From NCBI GenBank assembly GCA_030068075.1, contig CM057843.1, positions 17,317,370-17,381,369 on the forward strand: a DNA stretch of 64,000 bases, in the 5' to 3' direction. This stretch comes from Paguma larvata (taxonomy: Eukaryota; Chordata; Mammalia; Carnivora; Viverridae). Positions 52,005 through 62,130 of the stretch are shown piece after piece (the first letter of the stretch is position 1; each line of letters starts with the position of its first letter). Under the pieces are notes generated by a model. That model searched no databases. It had not been told where the DNA came from and saw nothing but the letters and a program-made list of their open reading frames with translations. The translations under genes and the position numbers were made by a program.

Positions 52005-53110
52005 GTGGCCAAGAGGCACCCAATTCCATCTGCCCACGATCTACATTATAAAGCCTTCCACATTCGGTGGCTCCCTGCGATGTCGAGACGGGGTTTATAT
52101 CCTTCGCAGCAAAACACCAGAAACCTCAGTGTCAGACCGAAGTGTTAAAACCACGACCAACTTCTGTCGCCCAAGCGGGTTTGCCGTTGGCACCGCGACC
52201 CATTCGCCTCCCTCACTCGTTGCTACAATTCAACACTTGACTCGCCCGCAGTTTGAAAACGTTGATGTAAAGCGTGGCAGACATTTCCTGAACACACCAA
52301 AAATTTGACAGCCCGCTCCCCGGAGAGTCATTTGAAATCGCTCAGCGAACTTGCCCACAACAGAACCCAGGGCCCCACATTCACGCCGACTCTCGGCGGT
52401 TACAATCCTCCCCTTCATGGGCGTTTGCCTGGATCTCGAAGCCACAGAATATGAAGCAATTTGACATCTGGCAGCTCCTGCCAAAAAAAAAAAAAAAAAA
52501 AAAAAGGCAAAGACCCAAGCCGGGAAGAACGGGGCGGAAGAGGAACAGGGGGTTCGGACACACAGGAGAAGGAACTGAGGGGATAGCTGCATAAATTCTC
52601 AGCTTCCAGGGGGAGCCAAGTTAGTGCACAGCCTAGAGGGGGGAGTCCTGACCCTGGACTGGGGGAGCCATCAGCCTCACACCTGGAAGGAGCCCGACAC
52701 GAAGGGAAGAAATAAACAGCCTCTGTTTCCCGCCAGCCCCCCTCGCACCCGGCAGGTCATTGCGTCTAGGCATCGTCAGTTTCCCCAACGATACTTCCCA
52801 AAGTGCAGATGAGCAGGGGGCACTTGGAATGCCTGTCGTTTCAAAAAACCTGTTTCCTTCACAGTGACTGCAAACCAGGTGTCTGCAGGCGGCTACTGGC
52901 AGGGTCCTCTGTGTTTCGAGACCCTTCCGGCCCTTCCCGTCGCCATCATGACCCGTCTCCAATAGAACTTCTTCGGTCCTTAGGAAAAGTGAGCACCCAG
53001 GTAGGAAGGTTCTGCCTGGCGTGTCCTTGTCTCCTCTCCTTGCCTGTGAGCCACACAACCCACTACGTGAAGTAGGCGGCACCGAGTAAAAGTGGGAATG
53101 GTGGATACGG
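52005..53110. other. Unique DNA, CpG-retaining block and A23 run
   Basis: 52060-52440 keeps many CpGs (GTCGAGACGGGG, CACCGCGACC, ACTCGCCCGCAG, ACGCCGACTCTCGGCGG). It is followed by an A23 run at 52483-52505. Short frames on both strands overlap. A processed retrocopy on the plus strand is one possible reading, but no parent gene is recognisable. Confidence 0.35.
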
Positions 53111-53112
53111 TG

Positions 53113-53275
53113 TTTCCCAAACCTTGACATGCGTAAGCATCACGTGGGGGTGTTGTTAAAACACGGATTCTGATTCGCTGCCTTTGGGGGTAGGATCTGA
53201 GCTTCTGTTTTTTTGGACAAGCTCTCGGGTGATGCTGATGCTGTTGTTCTGGGGACCATACTTTGAACACAGTTA
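53113..53275. mobile_element. MER5A-like MITE
   Basis: GTGTTTCCCAAACCTTGAC, GTTGTTAAAACACGGATTC, GGGTGATGCTGATGCTG and TTCTGGGGACCATACTTTGA. Confidence 0.85.
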
Positions 53276-53554
53276 TAGAAGATGGTAGGAAATCCTGAAA
53301 GCACAGCAAGAGTGCCCCCATTATTCTGAGTCACTGGGACATGAAGGGTGGGAGGTGGTGGGGTTAAATCCTATGAATCTCATCTTAGGGATGGTTTAAT
53401 GCAAATAGATTTTATCTGTGCACTGACTGCCCATTAAATCACATTCAGCGTAGGGGTTCTGGTGCTACGTGGTTGCGTTTCTTGAGTATATGGGCAGGAG
53501 AAAGGAATAACGGGAAATGACATCTCGCCCGGTGCCGTGGGGTAGAAACCCCCA
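53276..53554. other. Unique DNA
   Basis: No recognised repeat. Confidence 0.4.
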
Positions 53555-53755
53555 GCTGGTCTTGGAATCAGAAGACTGGGTGTCAATGTCAAGTTGAACC
53601 CATTGCTAGCGGGCACTCCATGTGTGACTCAGCCATTTGAAAAATGGGAAGAGATAGTAACTACCTACTTAACCCAACAGGGCGGCTTTGGACGTCGAGC
53701 TAGATAAAATATGGGAAATTTCCATGCAGTTTCAAATGATAAAGTATTGACAACC
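53555..53755 (+). mobile_element. MIR
   Basis: TTGGAATCAGAAGACTGGG, TGTGTGACTCAGCCATTTG, AAAAATGGGAAGAGATAG and TAACTACCTACTTAACCC. Confidence 0.6.
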
Positions 53756-55757
53756 CCAGGACGCTTAGTGAAACATGAGCAAATCTGGGACGCAGAGCAA
53801 CCCTCTTAACAAAGAAGGCTTCCACCATCACACATAGCAACGCCTTGTCCTAAATTGCATTTTAATACACTACCCCATTTTATTACCCTACTTACGGGGA
53901 TAATAACGGTGCTCACAGCCAAAGAAGATGTTGTATTATCATTGCATCATTCACCTAAAACATAAAGTGATCAAACATCCCGGCTCATTTTCTTAATATG
54001 GTACCGGTGAGATTTACACAAGTGTGCTTGATTCAGGTTTGGCCTGCTTTCCAGATGAACCGTCTCCAGGGAGTGGCCCTTCTGAAAAACGACTCTCTTT
54101 GGCCCCATGGGAATTCCTCTCTAATGTCAAGCCCTTAAGGAAATAATTACGGAAAGTGTCCCAGCCAACACATCCAAGTGTCTCCCTTGGCTTGCGGGAG
54201 ATGTCACATTCTTGGACATGTCTTGAGAGAACACCGCAAAAGAGCGTTTGAGGGCGTTACTGTTGGGGACCGGCCGTCCGAAAGAGAATCCTGTCTTCGT
54301 GAGCCCGCATTCTGCACCCCATTTGTACCGCACCGGGAGGAGCGGTGTTCCAGTCCACGCTGCATTACATTACACAATTACAGAAATGTGATTTTCATTT
54401 GTTTCCTGAAGTGCTAGTTGTTATTGCGTGGGCCACGGAGCCTTACCCCCCACAGGTGTTCCTCCAGCAGGAATGCCGCAGCGGCCACCGATGCCGTTAC
54501 CATGACCCGAATTTCCAGATCTCGGGGCCCCGTTGGTCCTGTGGGTATGGGATCCTGCTGGGGCTAGCCGGAAGTCCTCTTCAGCCCCCTGGATTGTTTC
54601 TGATTGGGCTCAGCTTCCGGGAGAAACTGGACTCCTACAAAGTCTGGCCCAAGTAAACAGAGTTCTCTCTCCCGGTCATCATTAACCCTTTTCTCGGCAG
54701 GCAGCAATTCACACAAATTTAAACCAGATGGGGGAGAGCCTTTGCAAGAGGGAGAAAAATGCACTTTTATGGGCTCCACATGGAAAACGAATAAGGGTCG
54801 TGCATTTCAGGAAATCTGTATTGAGTATTAGGCGAAGTTTGGAATTGCCTGGAGGTTCAGACCTAGTTGGGGAAGAGGTCCTCACCCATCTTGAGTACGA
54901 TGACCCCACTGACCATCCTAACAGCTCTCGGGACTGGGATATTGCTGGGTCAGACTGGGTTAAGTCTTTGAAAATAAAAACTTCGCTTGATAATATCAAT
55001 TTGATCACTCAGCAACTATGTATTGTGTATATTCAGTGCGGAAGGGTCAACAGGCTTCGGACAGGGTTCAGCCCCACAATTTTAGGACAAGGTCCGGGAA
55101 TGTCACCTCCTCAAACTGAAGGTAATGAGAAATAGCACGGAATTGGGGCAATTAGCCATCTGCAGGGGGAAGCTGTCTGTCAGCATTGCCCCTCGCAGAC
55201 GAGATGGGGGTGTGTTCCCGAGATCTCCACCGGGAATGGGGACCGGTGAGGTCTTCACAGCTATTCAAAGGGCAAATAAACTTTAAAGAAGAGAAGGCAG
55301 CTCTTATTGTGAGGGAAGTGCTCAGAATTCAGGGGAGGAGTCGCCCTGGCCGCGCCCCTGACCGATGAGCATCTCAAAATCAAAAAGGGCAATTCATCTA
55401 CTTATTTCAAAGGAAATAACGCCCAGACACAGCAAATACCCTGTGATGAATTCTGCACTTGGCAAGCCGCCTCTCCCTACGGACTGACAGCAGTCACCCC
55501 CGCTCAAAACGGTTCCCACGATGAGCTAATAAAGTAAAATTCCAGTGGGTGAAATTCACCAGAAGCTGAGGAACCAACCCACACTAATTAAGCCCGAAGG
55601 TCCCTGGGTAGATATATAAAACTGAAACCTGAACTGGCGAGGACCATATTAAAAATCATTCATTCCATGATATATTCCATGAACTTCTAACACTGGCATT
55701 TCTGTCCCGGGATATTTTCTTCGGCATTGGAGAGGTCAAAAAAATCTCAATGTTCCT
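53756..55757. other. 2 kb SINE-free unique DNA, candidate conserved segments
   Basis: No interspersed repeat recognised over 2 kb. Stretches at 53830-54010, 54640-54830 and 55130-55560 have the even composition of conserved non-coding DNA. A 103-residue frame (54345-54656) and a 135-residue frame (54728-55135) have no recognisable domain. Confidence 0.45.
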
Positions 55758-55884
55758 ACTTTTTTTTTTTTTTCCTTTTGAAGTTTTATTTGTTAATAGT
55801 CTCTACACCCAACACTGGGGCTCGAACTCACAACCCCGGGATTGAGAATCACTTGCTTTTCCAACCGAGCCAGCCAGGCGCCCC
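55758..55884 (-). mobile_element. Short-type CAN-SINE
   Basis: Minus-strand head-only SINE: T15 run, GTTTTATTTGTTAATAGTCTC, CTGGGGCTCGAACTCAC, GAGCCAGCCAGGCGCCCC. Confidence 0.85.
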
Positions 55885-56080
55885 AGCAACGCTCCTGCCC
55901 GGAAGAAGCCTCAGGTATACTACAGAGTGTTTTCAAGCCATGGTTGCGATCAAGGAGAGAGTTCTGAAATCAATTTAGCTGGTTAGGAACAGCATTTAAA
56001 AAAAATTGAATAAGAAAAAATTGATAGAAGAGACTAGAAACCATTAGTATATGTCGCTGTTTGTCATTTTTACAGCAGCA
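55885..56080. other. Unique DNA
   Basis: AT-rich spacer before an LTR. Confidence 0.4.
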
Positions 56081-56084
56081 AAAC

Positions 56085-57050
56085 CACCAGTTGGCTAACT
56101 CTCACCAACTGGTGTCGACTCAATTCAGTTCTGACACTGCCTACACTTAGTGCAGACCCCATAGGTTAAGGGCTCAGTCCCACTTCAGATGCCGACTGCA
56201 GAGGGGGTCCCCAGGCACCCGCCTGGCTGACTACAAAGTCAGGGGTTCCCACGACACCCTTCGGCTTTGATAATTTTCTAGAATGACTCACAGAACCAAG
56301 AACAGCCTTGAGAATTTATTATCAAGGATATAAATGAATAGCCAGACGGAAGGTGCATACGGGGCCCCGCCGGCCCCGTGGCATTAAGTGGACCACTTTC
56401 CCAGTACCTGGGTGTGGTCACCAAGCTAGCAGTCCCCAAACCTCATTAATCTGAGGGTTTTTTTTTTTTTACCAAGCATGATTGTTTAAATCATTTTCCA
56501 TCGGTGAGGCGCCTGGGTGGCTCAGTCAGTTAAGCATTCGACTCCAGCTCAGGTCATGATCTCACGGTTCATGAGTTTGAGCCCCGCATCAGGCTCTGTG
56601 CTGACGGCTCAGATCCTGGAGCCTGCTTCGGATTCTGTGTCTCCCTCTCTCTCTGCCCCTTCCCTGCTCTTGCTCTGTCTCTCTCTCTCTCAAGGATAAA
56701 TAAATATTTAAAAAATTTGTTTAATCGTTTTCCATTGGCAATGAACTCAATCTCTAGCCCATCTCCCCTCCGGGGAGGTGAGAGGGTGAGGCTGCGAGTT
56801 ATAACCTTTCTCACTGTGATTGGTTCCCCTGGCCACCAGCCCACATCCTGAAGCTATCTGGGGTCCACCTGAGAGTCACCTCATTAGCATAAACTCAGGA
56901 ATGGTTGAAAGGGGCTCCTTCTGAATAACAAAAGACACTTACTCAGGAAATTTCAAGGATTTTAGGAGCTGCGGTGCCAGGAATGGGGAAGGGTGGGGCA
57001 CGGAGCAAAGACCAGGTCTATTTTTCTTTATATCACAGTTGCACACAGTA
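56085..57050 (-). mobile_element. ERVL-class LTR, split by a SINE
   Basis: A repeat with TAAGGGCTCAGTCCCACTTC, GCTTTGATAATTTTCTAGAATG, ACTCACAGAACC, ATTAGCATAAACTCAGG and AATAACAAAAGACAC. Read on the minus strand it has AATAAATTC as polyadenylation signal (reverse of 56318 region). Two strong inverted repeats lie inside. It is non-coding. Confidence 0.65.
56505..56717 (+). mobile_element. CAN-SINE, complete
   Basis: Plus-strand copy in the LTR with an unusually long TSD of ~20 bp at 56483-56504 and 56718-56738 (core TTTTCCAT). Confidence 0.93.
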
Positions 57051-57362
57051 AGAAGTAGTGTTTTCTTGGTGGAAGTTTTGTTCTCTGTCGTGCATATGTG
57101 TGTTTGTATGCGTCCTTCTACTGGATCTTGATAGAAAAGGTATTTCTTACCATGGATTGTTGTGAAAAGTTGGAAAGTTCTAGCATCAAGACATGCCTGT
57201 CTCCCAGAGGGCCCTGTCAACCCTGAGTCTTCCCCTGTGCTGGGGCTTCAGGGGGGCCGCTCGTGAATGTTTCTCTGGTCTTTAAGCTCCCCTTTCTGGA
57301 TGTGTGCTTGCCCAGTGTCTCCTACAACGGATAGGCTCTGCTTCCTATAATGAATCCTGCAT
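57051..57362. other. Unique DNA
   Basis: No recognised repeat or gene. Confidence 0.4.
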
Positions 57363-57374
57363 TCTATAATGTGT

Positions 57375-57590
57375 CTAAAACATTTTTTTTATGTTTATTC
57401 ATTTTTGAGAGACAGTGAGCGAGTGGGGGAAGGCACAGAGGGAGACACAGAATCTGAAACAGGCTCCAAGCTCTGAGCTGTCAGTACAAAGCCTGACACA
57501 GGGCTTGAACCCACCGACCGTGAGATCATGACCTGCGCTGAAGTCAGATGCTTAACAGACTGAGCCACCCAGGCATCAACTCCCCCCCCC
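57375..57590 (-). mobile_element. CAN-SINE with C-run
   Basis: Minus-strand copy whose 5' end is followed by a C10 run (57582-57591 region). TSD TATAATGTGT / CATAATGTGT (57365-57374; 57591-57600). Confidence 0.9.
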
Positions 57591-57600
57591 CATAATGTGT

Positions 57601-57814
57601 TTTTAACGTTTGAAAACACTTCACTAGAGGAATCATATTACACAGTATTTATAATGATTTGTGGCCATGTCTAGAAGTTCCACTAAAACTTGTAAAACAA
57701 AGGGGTTCAGACAAGGTGTGATGTGAACGGTCAGGGAAGGCTCCTTAGAAGCAGTAGCCCTGACCGTGGTCTTGAATGGCGGGCCGGCCCCCACCAGCGT
57801 TAATGAGCACATTA
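57601..57814. other. Unique DNA with possible L2 scrap
   Basis: GGGAAGGCTCCTTAGAAGCAG and GTGGTCTTGAATGG resemble an L2-type fragment. Weak. Confidence 0.35.
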
Positions 57815-58550
57815 TCGTGATGCTCGTTAAAAATGATAAGGAGGACTTTGTTTAAGGGGGACTATCTCGACAGATGTAGGGGCCACCGCGGTGGGTGGGG
57901 GAGAGAGACTGGGCTCAACTTGGAACACAACAAGGAAAAGTGGGAATTTATAGTCGAGGAGTGCAGCGGGGGTCAGGGGATGAAAAATTACATCCTCGTA
58001 TTTGATGTTAATATTTTTCATGCACACAGAGGCTTTCTTATATAAGAAATGGAGACCCAGGATGCCTGGGCGGCCCAGTCAGTTAAGCGCCCAGCTTGGG
58101 CTCAGGTCGTGATCTTGCCATTCATGGGTTCGAGCCCCACGTCGGGCTATGTGCTGACAGCTCAGAGCCTGGGGCCCGCTTCCGGTTCTGTGTCTCCCTC
58201 TCTCTCTGCCCCTCCCCACTTTCATGTGTGCTCCCCCCCCAAAATAAACATTAAAAAAAGAAAGAAAGAAAGAAATGGAGACCGAAAGAAGTGGTTGGGC
58301 GTGAGAACTTCTAAGCCATTTCAACCAAGAGCGATAAATCGTGGGGACGAGAAGGGACATCTGGTTGTTCATTGGTGTCCTTGAATAGCCTTTGTAATAA
58401 ACAGGTGATCTAGTAAGGAAACTGTAACAAGACAAAGGAAAAGGAGCTGTAAATTGTGAGAAAATGACTAGAAGAAATATGGGGGAAACCAAGGGACGAC
58501 ACGGATGATTTTAGTGGGTTTGTTTGTTCAGATACTTCTCAGCGTTGACT
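57815..58550 (-). mobile_element. Possible ERV LTR, split by a SINE
   Basis: GGGGGACTATCTCGACAGATG, GGGCCACCGCGGTGGGTGG and GGGCTCAACTTGGAACACA recall an LTR read in reverse. Family and ends unresolved. Confidence 0.4.
58058..58269 (+). mobile_element. CAN-SINE, complete
   Basis: Plus-strand copy with perfect 14-bp TSD AAGAAATGGAGACC at 58044-58057 and 58270-58283, and a GAAA tail. Confidence 0.94.
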
Positions 58551-58719
58551 CCCTGGCTCTGGGGATAGGATTCTCCTCTTCCTGATACAGGGACAGGGAG
58601 GGTAGCCTCCTGTGATACGGTGATCTATAATAAATACACAGTTTGGTCTTTGTTCCTGCTCTCAGCTCGCAAAACCCTTTGGGTGTCCTAGGAGATAAGA
58701 ATAATGGGGGCATCTTCTG
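58551..58719. other. Unclassified spacer
   Basis: Could belong to either neighbouring LTR. No clear landmark. Confidence 0.3.
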
Positions 58720-59690
58720 CCATAATAGTTGGTCTCTTGCCCTCAGTTCCCGAAATCACTTCAGAGCCATGTAGGCGATACATGTGTCTTGTTATTTATA
58801 ACATGCCCCTTTCAACCACACCTGAGTCTATGACAATGAGGGGACTTCTGGAAATCCCCTAAAGATGGAGGACATTTTGCCAGGAGAGCCAACCATGACG
58901 AGAGGGTTGGAATTTTCAGTCCTACCCTTTGACCTCCGGGGAGGGGAGAGGGCTACAGGTTGAATTAATCACTAACGGCAGGTGATTTAGTCACTTGTGC
59001 CCATGTAATGGGGTCTCCATACAAACCCAGATGGTGGGGGTTCAGAGACCCTTCAGGCTGGTAGACCAGAATGCACCCATATGCTGGGCTGGGCTTCAAA
59101 CTCTACAGGGGCAGAAGGTTCAGGACCTCACCCCGCATGTCTCTTCATCTGGCTGTTATTCATATCTTTTTGTTTTTAAACTTATTTATTTATTTTGAGA
59201 GAGAGAGCACGCGCACGCTTGCACACGAGCCGGGGAGGGGCAGAGAGAGAAAAGGAGATAGAGAATCCCAAGAAGGTTCCACACTGTGAGCGAGGGGCTC
59301 GATCTCACGCACCACGAGACCATGACCTGAGAATCCTATCCCCGGAATCAAGAGTCGGATGCTTAACCGACTGAGCCACCCAGGCTCATTCATATCATTC
59401 ATATCTTTTAATATCTTTTGTAATAAAGCCATAATCTAGTAAGTAAACTGGTTTCCTGAGTTCTTCGAGCCGCTGTCGCACGTTCATCAGAGCCAAGGAG
59501 AGGATGGTTGGAGACTCTGGTCTACTGTTGGTAGGTTAGAAACAGAGGCAACAATTTAGACTTGCCTTTGGCATCTGAAGTTGGGGGAAGAGGGCAGTCC
59601 CCTAAGACGGAGCGACCTCAGGTAGATGGCGTCAGAACTGACGGGACTCGCAGGGCTCCCGGTGGTGTCAGAGGATGGCCTGGAAAAACT
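58720..59690 (+). mobile_element. ERV LTR and leader, split by a SINE
   Basis: GAGCCATGTAGGCGATACATG, CACACCTGAGTCTATGACAA, CTGACCTCCGGGGAGG-like text, ATGTAATGGGGTCTCC, CTTTTGTAATAAAGCC (AATAAA signal), ATAATCTAGTAAGTAAAC, CTTGCCTTTGGCATCTGAAG and TTGGTGTCAGAATC. The layout is LTR then leader of a eutherian ERV. No gag or pol frame. Confidence 0.65.
59171..59385 (-). mobile_element. CAN-SINE with repeated target motif
   Basis: Minus-strand copy. ATTCATATCTTTT is present left (59158) and right (59397), with one extra ATTCATATC (59388-59396) next to the right copy. Confidence 0.92.
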
Positions 59691-59938
59691 ACACATCAGA
59701 ATTGGTGTCAGAATCGTACTTCCTCGTGGGAAATTGATGACCTGCTTGAAGGCAGAAAGGGGAAGTCAGCGAGCCCTTCTCGAATCTGCTGCTTCTCAGT
59801 TGCCTTCCACTTGGAATAATGGGCACGCCAACACAGCACGCATTGGGGTGGTATGTTCTGGTGCTCCTCACAAGCAATGAGGAAACTGGTCCCAACACTT
59901 GGAGGAATGTTCTGGAAAGACAGTATGCGTACGTGCGG
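59691..59938. other. Unclassified DNA
   Basis: May continue the ERV leader. No landmark. Confidence 0.3.
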
Positions 59939-59939
59939 T

Positions 59940-60115
59940 GGTTGGCAGGAGAGACACCATCTAGCTGTGCGACTGATACCACTCCTTACACTTCTTGTGT
60001 CTCAATTTTCTTGGCTGTAAACCAGGAATAAAAATGACATCTCCCTCCCATGATTGCCATGAGAATTAAGGGAGTTAAGGGTCTATAAATGCTTAGGAAA
60101 GTGCTTGTCATTCGT
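59940..60115 (+). mobile_element. MIR
   Basis: CATCTAGCTGTGCGACTG, GTCTCAATTTTCTTGGCTG, CATGATTGCCATGAGAATTAAG and AGTGCTTGTCATTCG. Confidence 0.7.
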
Positions 60116-60267
60116 GAAATGGCAGAATCACTGTTAGCTGGTAGGGATTGTATTTGAACAGGGGGGAAACTTTTTCAGTGTTCTGAGCAGGTGGACCCGG
60201 ACCCCACGATGGCGGGCGGATGGGGGAGGCTCAGGTACAGGCTTCGAGGTCCCTCCTGTGCTGTTTG
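60116..60267. other. Unique DNA
   Basis: Nothing recognised. Confidence 0.35.
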
Positions 60268-60592
60268 AGGGTGGCGGGCTGGATAACAGCCCCCCAAAGA
60301 TGTCCACATTCTGTGCCCCAGAGCCTGCGAATATGGGACCGTCCACTGCAAAAGTGGCTTTGTTGAAGTGAGTACAGCAAAGACCGCGAGATGGAGGGAG
60401 ATTGGCCCGGATTATCCGAGCGGAGGCAGGTGATCCCCGGGATCCTTCTAAGAGAAGATGTGAGGGCGGAGGCTGAGGACGGAGTGACCCTAAGGATGTG
60501 AGCCAAGGCACGTGGGTGCCTCTCGAAGCTGGAAGGGACCAGGCAATGGAGCCACCTGTGGGAGCCTCTGGAAGGAGCACGGCTCTCCTAAC
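60268..60592 (+). mobile_element. MLT1/MaLR-type LTR, 3'-truncated
   Basis: GCCCCCCAAAGATGTCCACATTC, AGCCTGCGAATATGG, GATTATCCGAGCGG, GATGTGAGCCAAGGCACGTGG, CTCTCGAAGCTGGAAGGGACC and CCTCTGGAAGGAGCACGGC. It is cut off at the truncated SINE. Confidence 0.75.
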
Positions 60593-60712
60593 CCGTGCTG
60601 ACGGCTCAGAGCCTGGAGCCTGCTTCGGATTCTGTGTCTCCCTCTCGCTCTGCCCCTCCCCTGCTTGTGCGCTCTCTCTCTCTCTCTCTCTCAAAAGTAA
60701 ATAAATATTTTT
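60593..60712 (+). mobile_element. CAN-SINE, 5'-truncated (headless)
   Basis: Starts at CGTGCTGACGGCTCAGAGCC. The whole tRNA head, hence both pol III promoter boxes, is absent. The body and CT/A tail are intact and consensus-like. Confidence 0.92.
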
Positions 60713-61924
60713 TTTTGTTTAAGGAAAAGAAGAGTTCCTTCAATTTTTCAGACTTCACTCACTCTGCGTAGTAAGCAGAAAGACAGGAGCGCTGGGTCCT
60801 GATCCTTTTAGGAAATCTGTCACAGGCGTGGAAACGGAGGCCCAGAGAGATGAAGAGACGTGCCCCAGGCCACACCTCCTTCTGCCCAAGCAGGGGAGAG
60901 GGCAGAGGGAACATTGTGATTCCCACCCAGGGCTCTTTCCCCGCTCGCCTCGGCCTCTCCCGGCTCAGGCTGGGACACCCAGGAAGGGCAGGGAGAGGAA
61001 TCGGCAAAGTCCCCCCAGTGTGCCGCCTGCTTTTCTGCAAACCTGGGACCTCCCTAGTGCGTGTGTTCTCTCCCAAAGCGCCGAGACATCCCGCTGGCCT
61101 ATTTCCAAGGGCAACGAGGATCAAACCAGCCTTTCCCTTTTTTTCCTCTCTGCCAAGTGCCTCGCCCAGGGCAGAGAAGTTACAAAGATGAGACTGATTT
61201 CCTCTCCTGAATTTCCATTTTCCCAAGCCAGGGAGGCACCTGTCCCCCTACCTTCCCCCATCCCCCAAGCCTTGGGACAGTTTTGTGTTATCTAGAAAAT
61301 TCCACCCTGCATCTGCCTTGCGGACCTGCCTTGTTCAGAGCTCAAAGCCCTTGCACGTTTATTTTCCTGCTCTTTCCAACAACATCCTCCAAAGGCAGAG
61401 AGTGGCAAAGATCGATGTTTTACTTTCGCAAGGCAGACAGGGAAAGGTCAAATCAGAACAGGGGGAAGCAGGGAGGCAGAAGACGGAAGACAACCCCGGT
61501 CCAGCCTCTGAAAGCCAGTCGCTGCCCTCGTCCGGTTCAGAGGAAGCCCTAGCCACCCAAGAATGCCGGAAGCTTCCACGGGGGATGGGGGTGGGGGGCT
61601 GGATCCCCATCACCGCCAGGCGACTTCGCAGAGCACTCGGACCCCTGACGACACACACAGTGCCCTCAGCCAGGCATCCAACGTGTGGTGAGGGTACATC
61701 ACTTTGCATGATGGTGCTTTGGTGCGTCAAACAGGCGACTCAGCAGGAAGCTGGGGACCAGAAGTGGTGGGCGGACACAGAATCTGAGGTTTCAGAGATT
61801 CTTAGAATTGAAGGGGTCTTGGCTATTCCTTACTCAAACTGCAAGTGCCGTCTCTGGTGGTCAGGAGCACAAAGGACGATGGAGAGAATGTCTCTTGGCA
61901 CCGAAGCATGTGGGTCCTCTGAGC
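60713..61924. other. GC-rich unique DNA
   Basis: 1.2 kb with many overlapping frames on both strands, including the longest in the window (61285-62049, 254 residues). That frame begins at a GTG, has no ATG near its start, and its last ~45 residues are SINE, so I do not call a gene. A MIR scrap lies at 60818-60890. Confidence 0.45.
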
Positions 61925-62130
61925 ATCCTGCCTGGGGGGCTCGGCCGGTGAAGCGTCCGGCTCTCGATTTCAACTCAGGTCATGATCTCATGGTTCGTGG
62001 GATTGAGCCTTGCGTTGGGCTCTGTGCTGACAGCATGGAGCTTGCTTAGGATTCTCTCTCTCTCCCTCTCTCTCTCTGCTGCTCCCCCACTTGTGCTCCC
62101 TCTCTCTCGCTCAAAATAAATAAAGAAAGA
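61925..62130 (+). mobile_element. CAN-SINE, older subfamily
   Basis: Plus-strand copy with CTCTCGATTTCAACTC and CAGCATGGAGCTTGC body. Confidence 0.88.

Noticed and set aside
58720..59690. An intact endogenous provirus
   Set aside because: Only LTR and leader-like sequence is visible. No gag, pol or env frame and no paired LTR in the same orientation at a suitable distance.
60134..60694. 186-residue minus-strand frame
   Set aside because: It spans a truncated SINE, a MaLR LTR and unique DNA; a chance read-through.
61285..62049. 254-residue open frame, the longest in the window
   Set aside because: It begins at GTG, not ATG. The frame is open mainly because the region is GC-rich, other frames overlap on both strands, and the last ~45 residues are translated SINE. 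No domain is recognisable.
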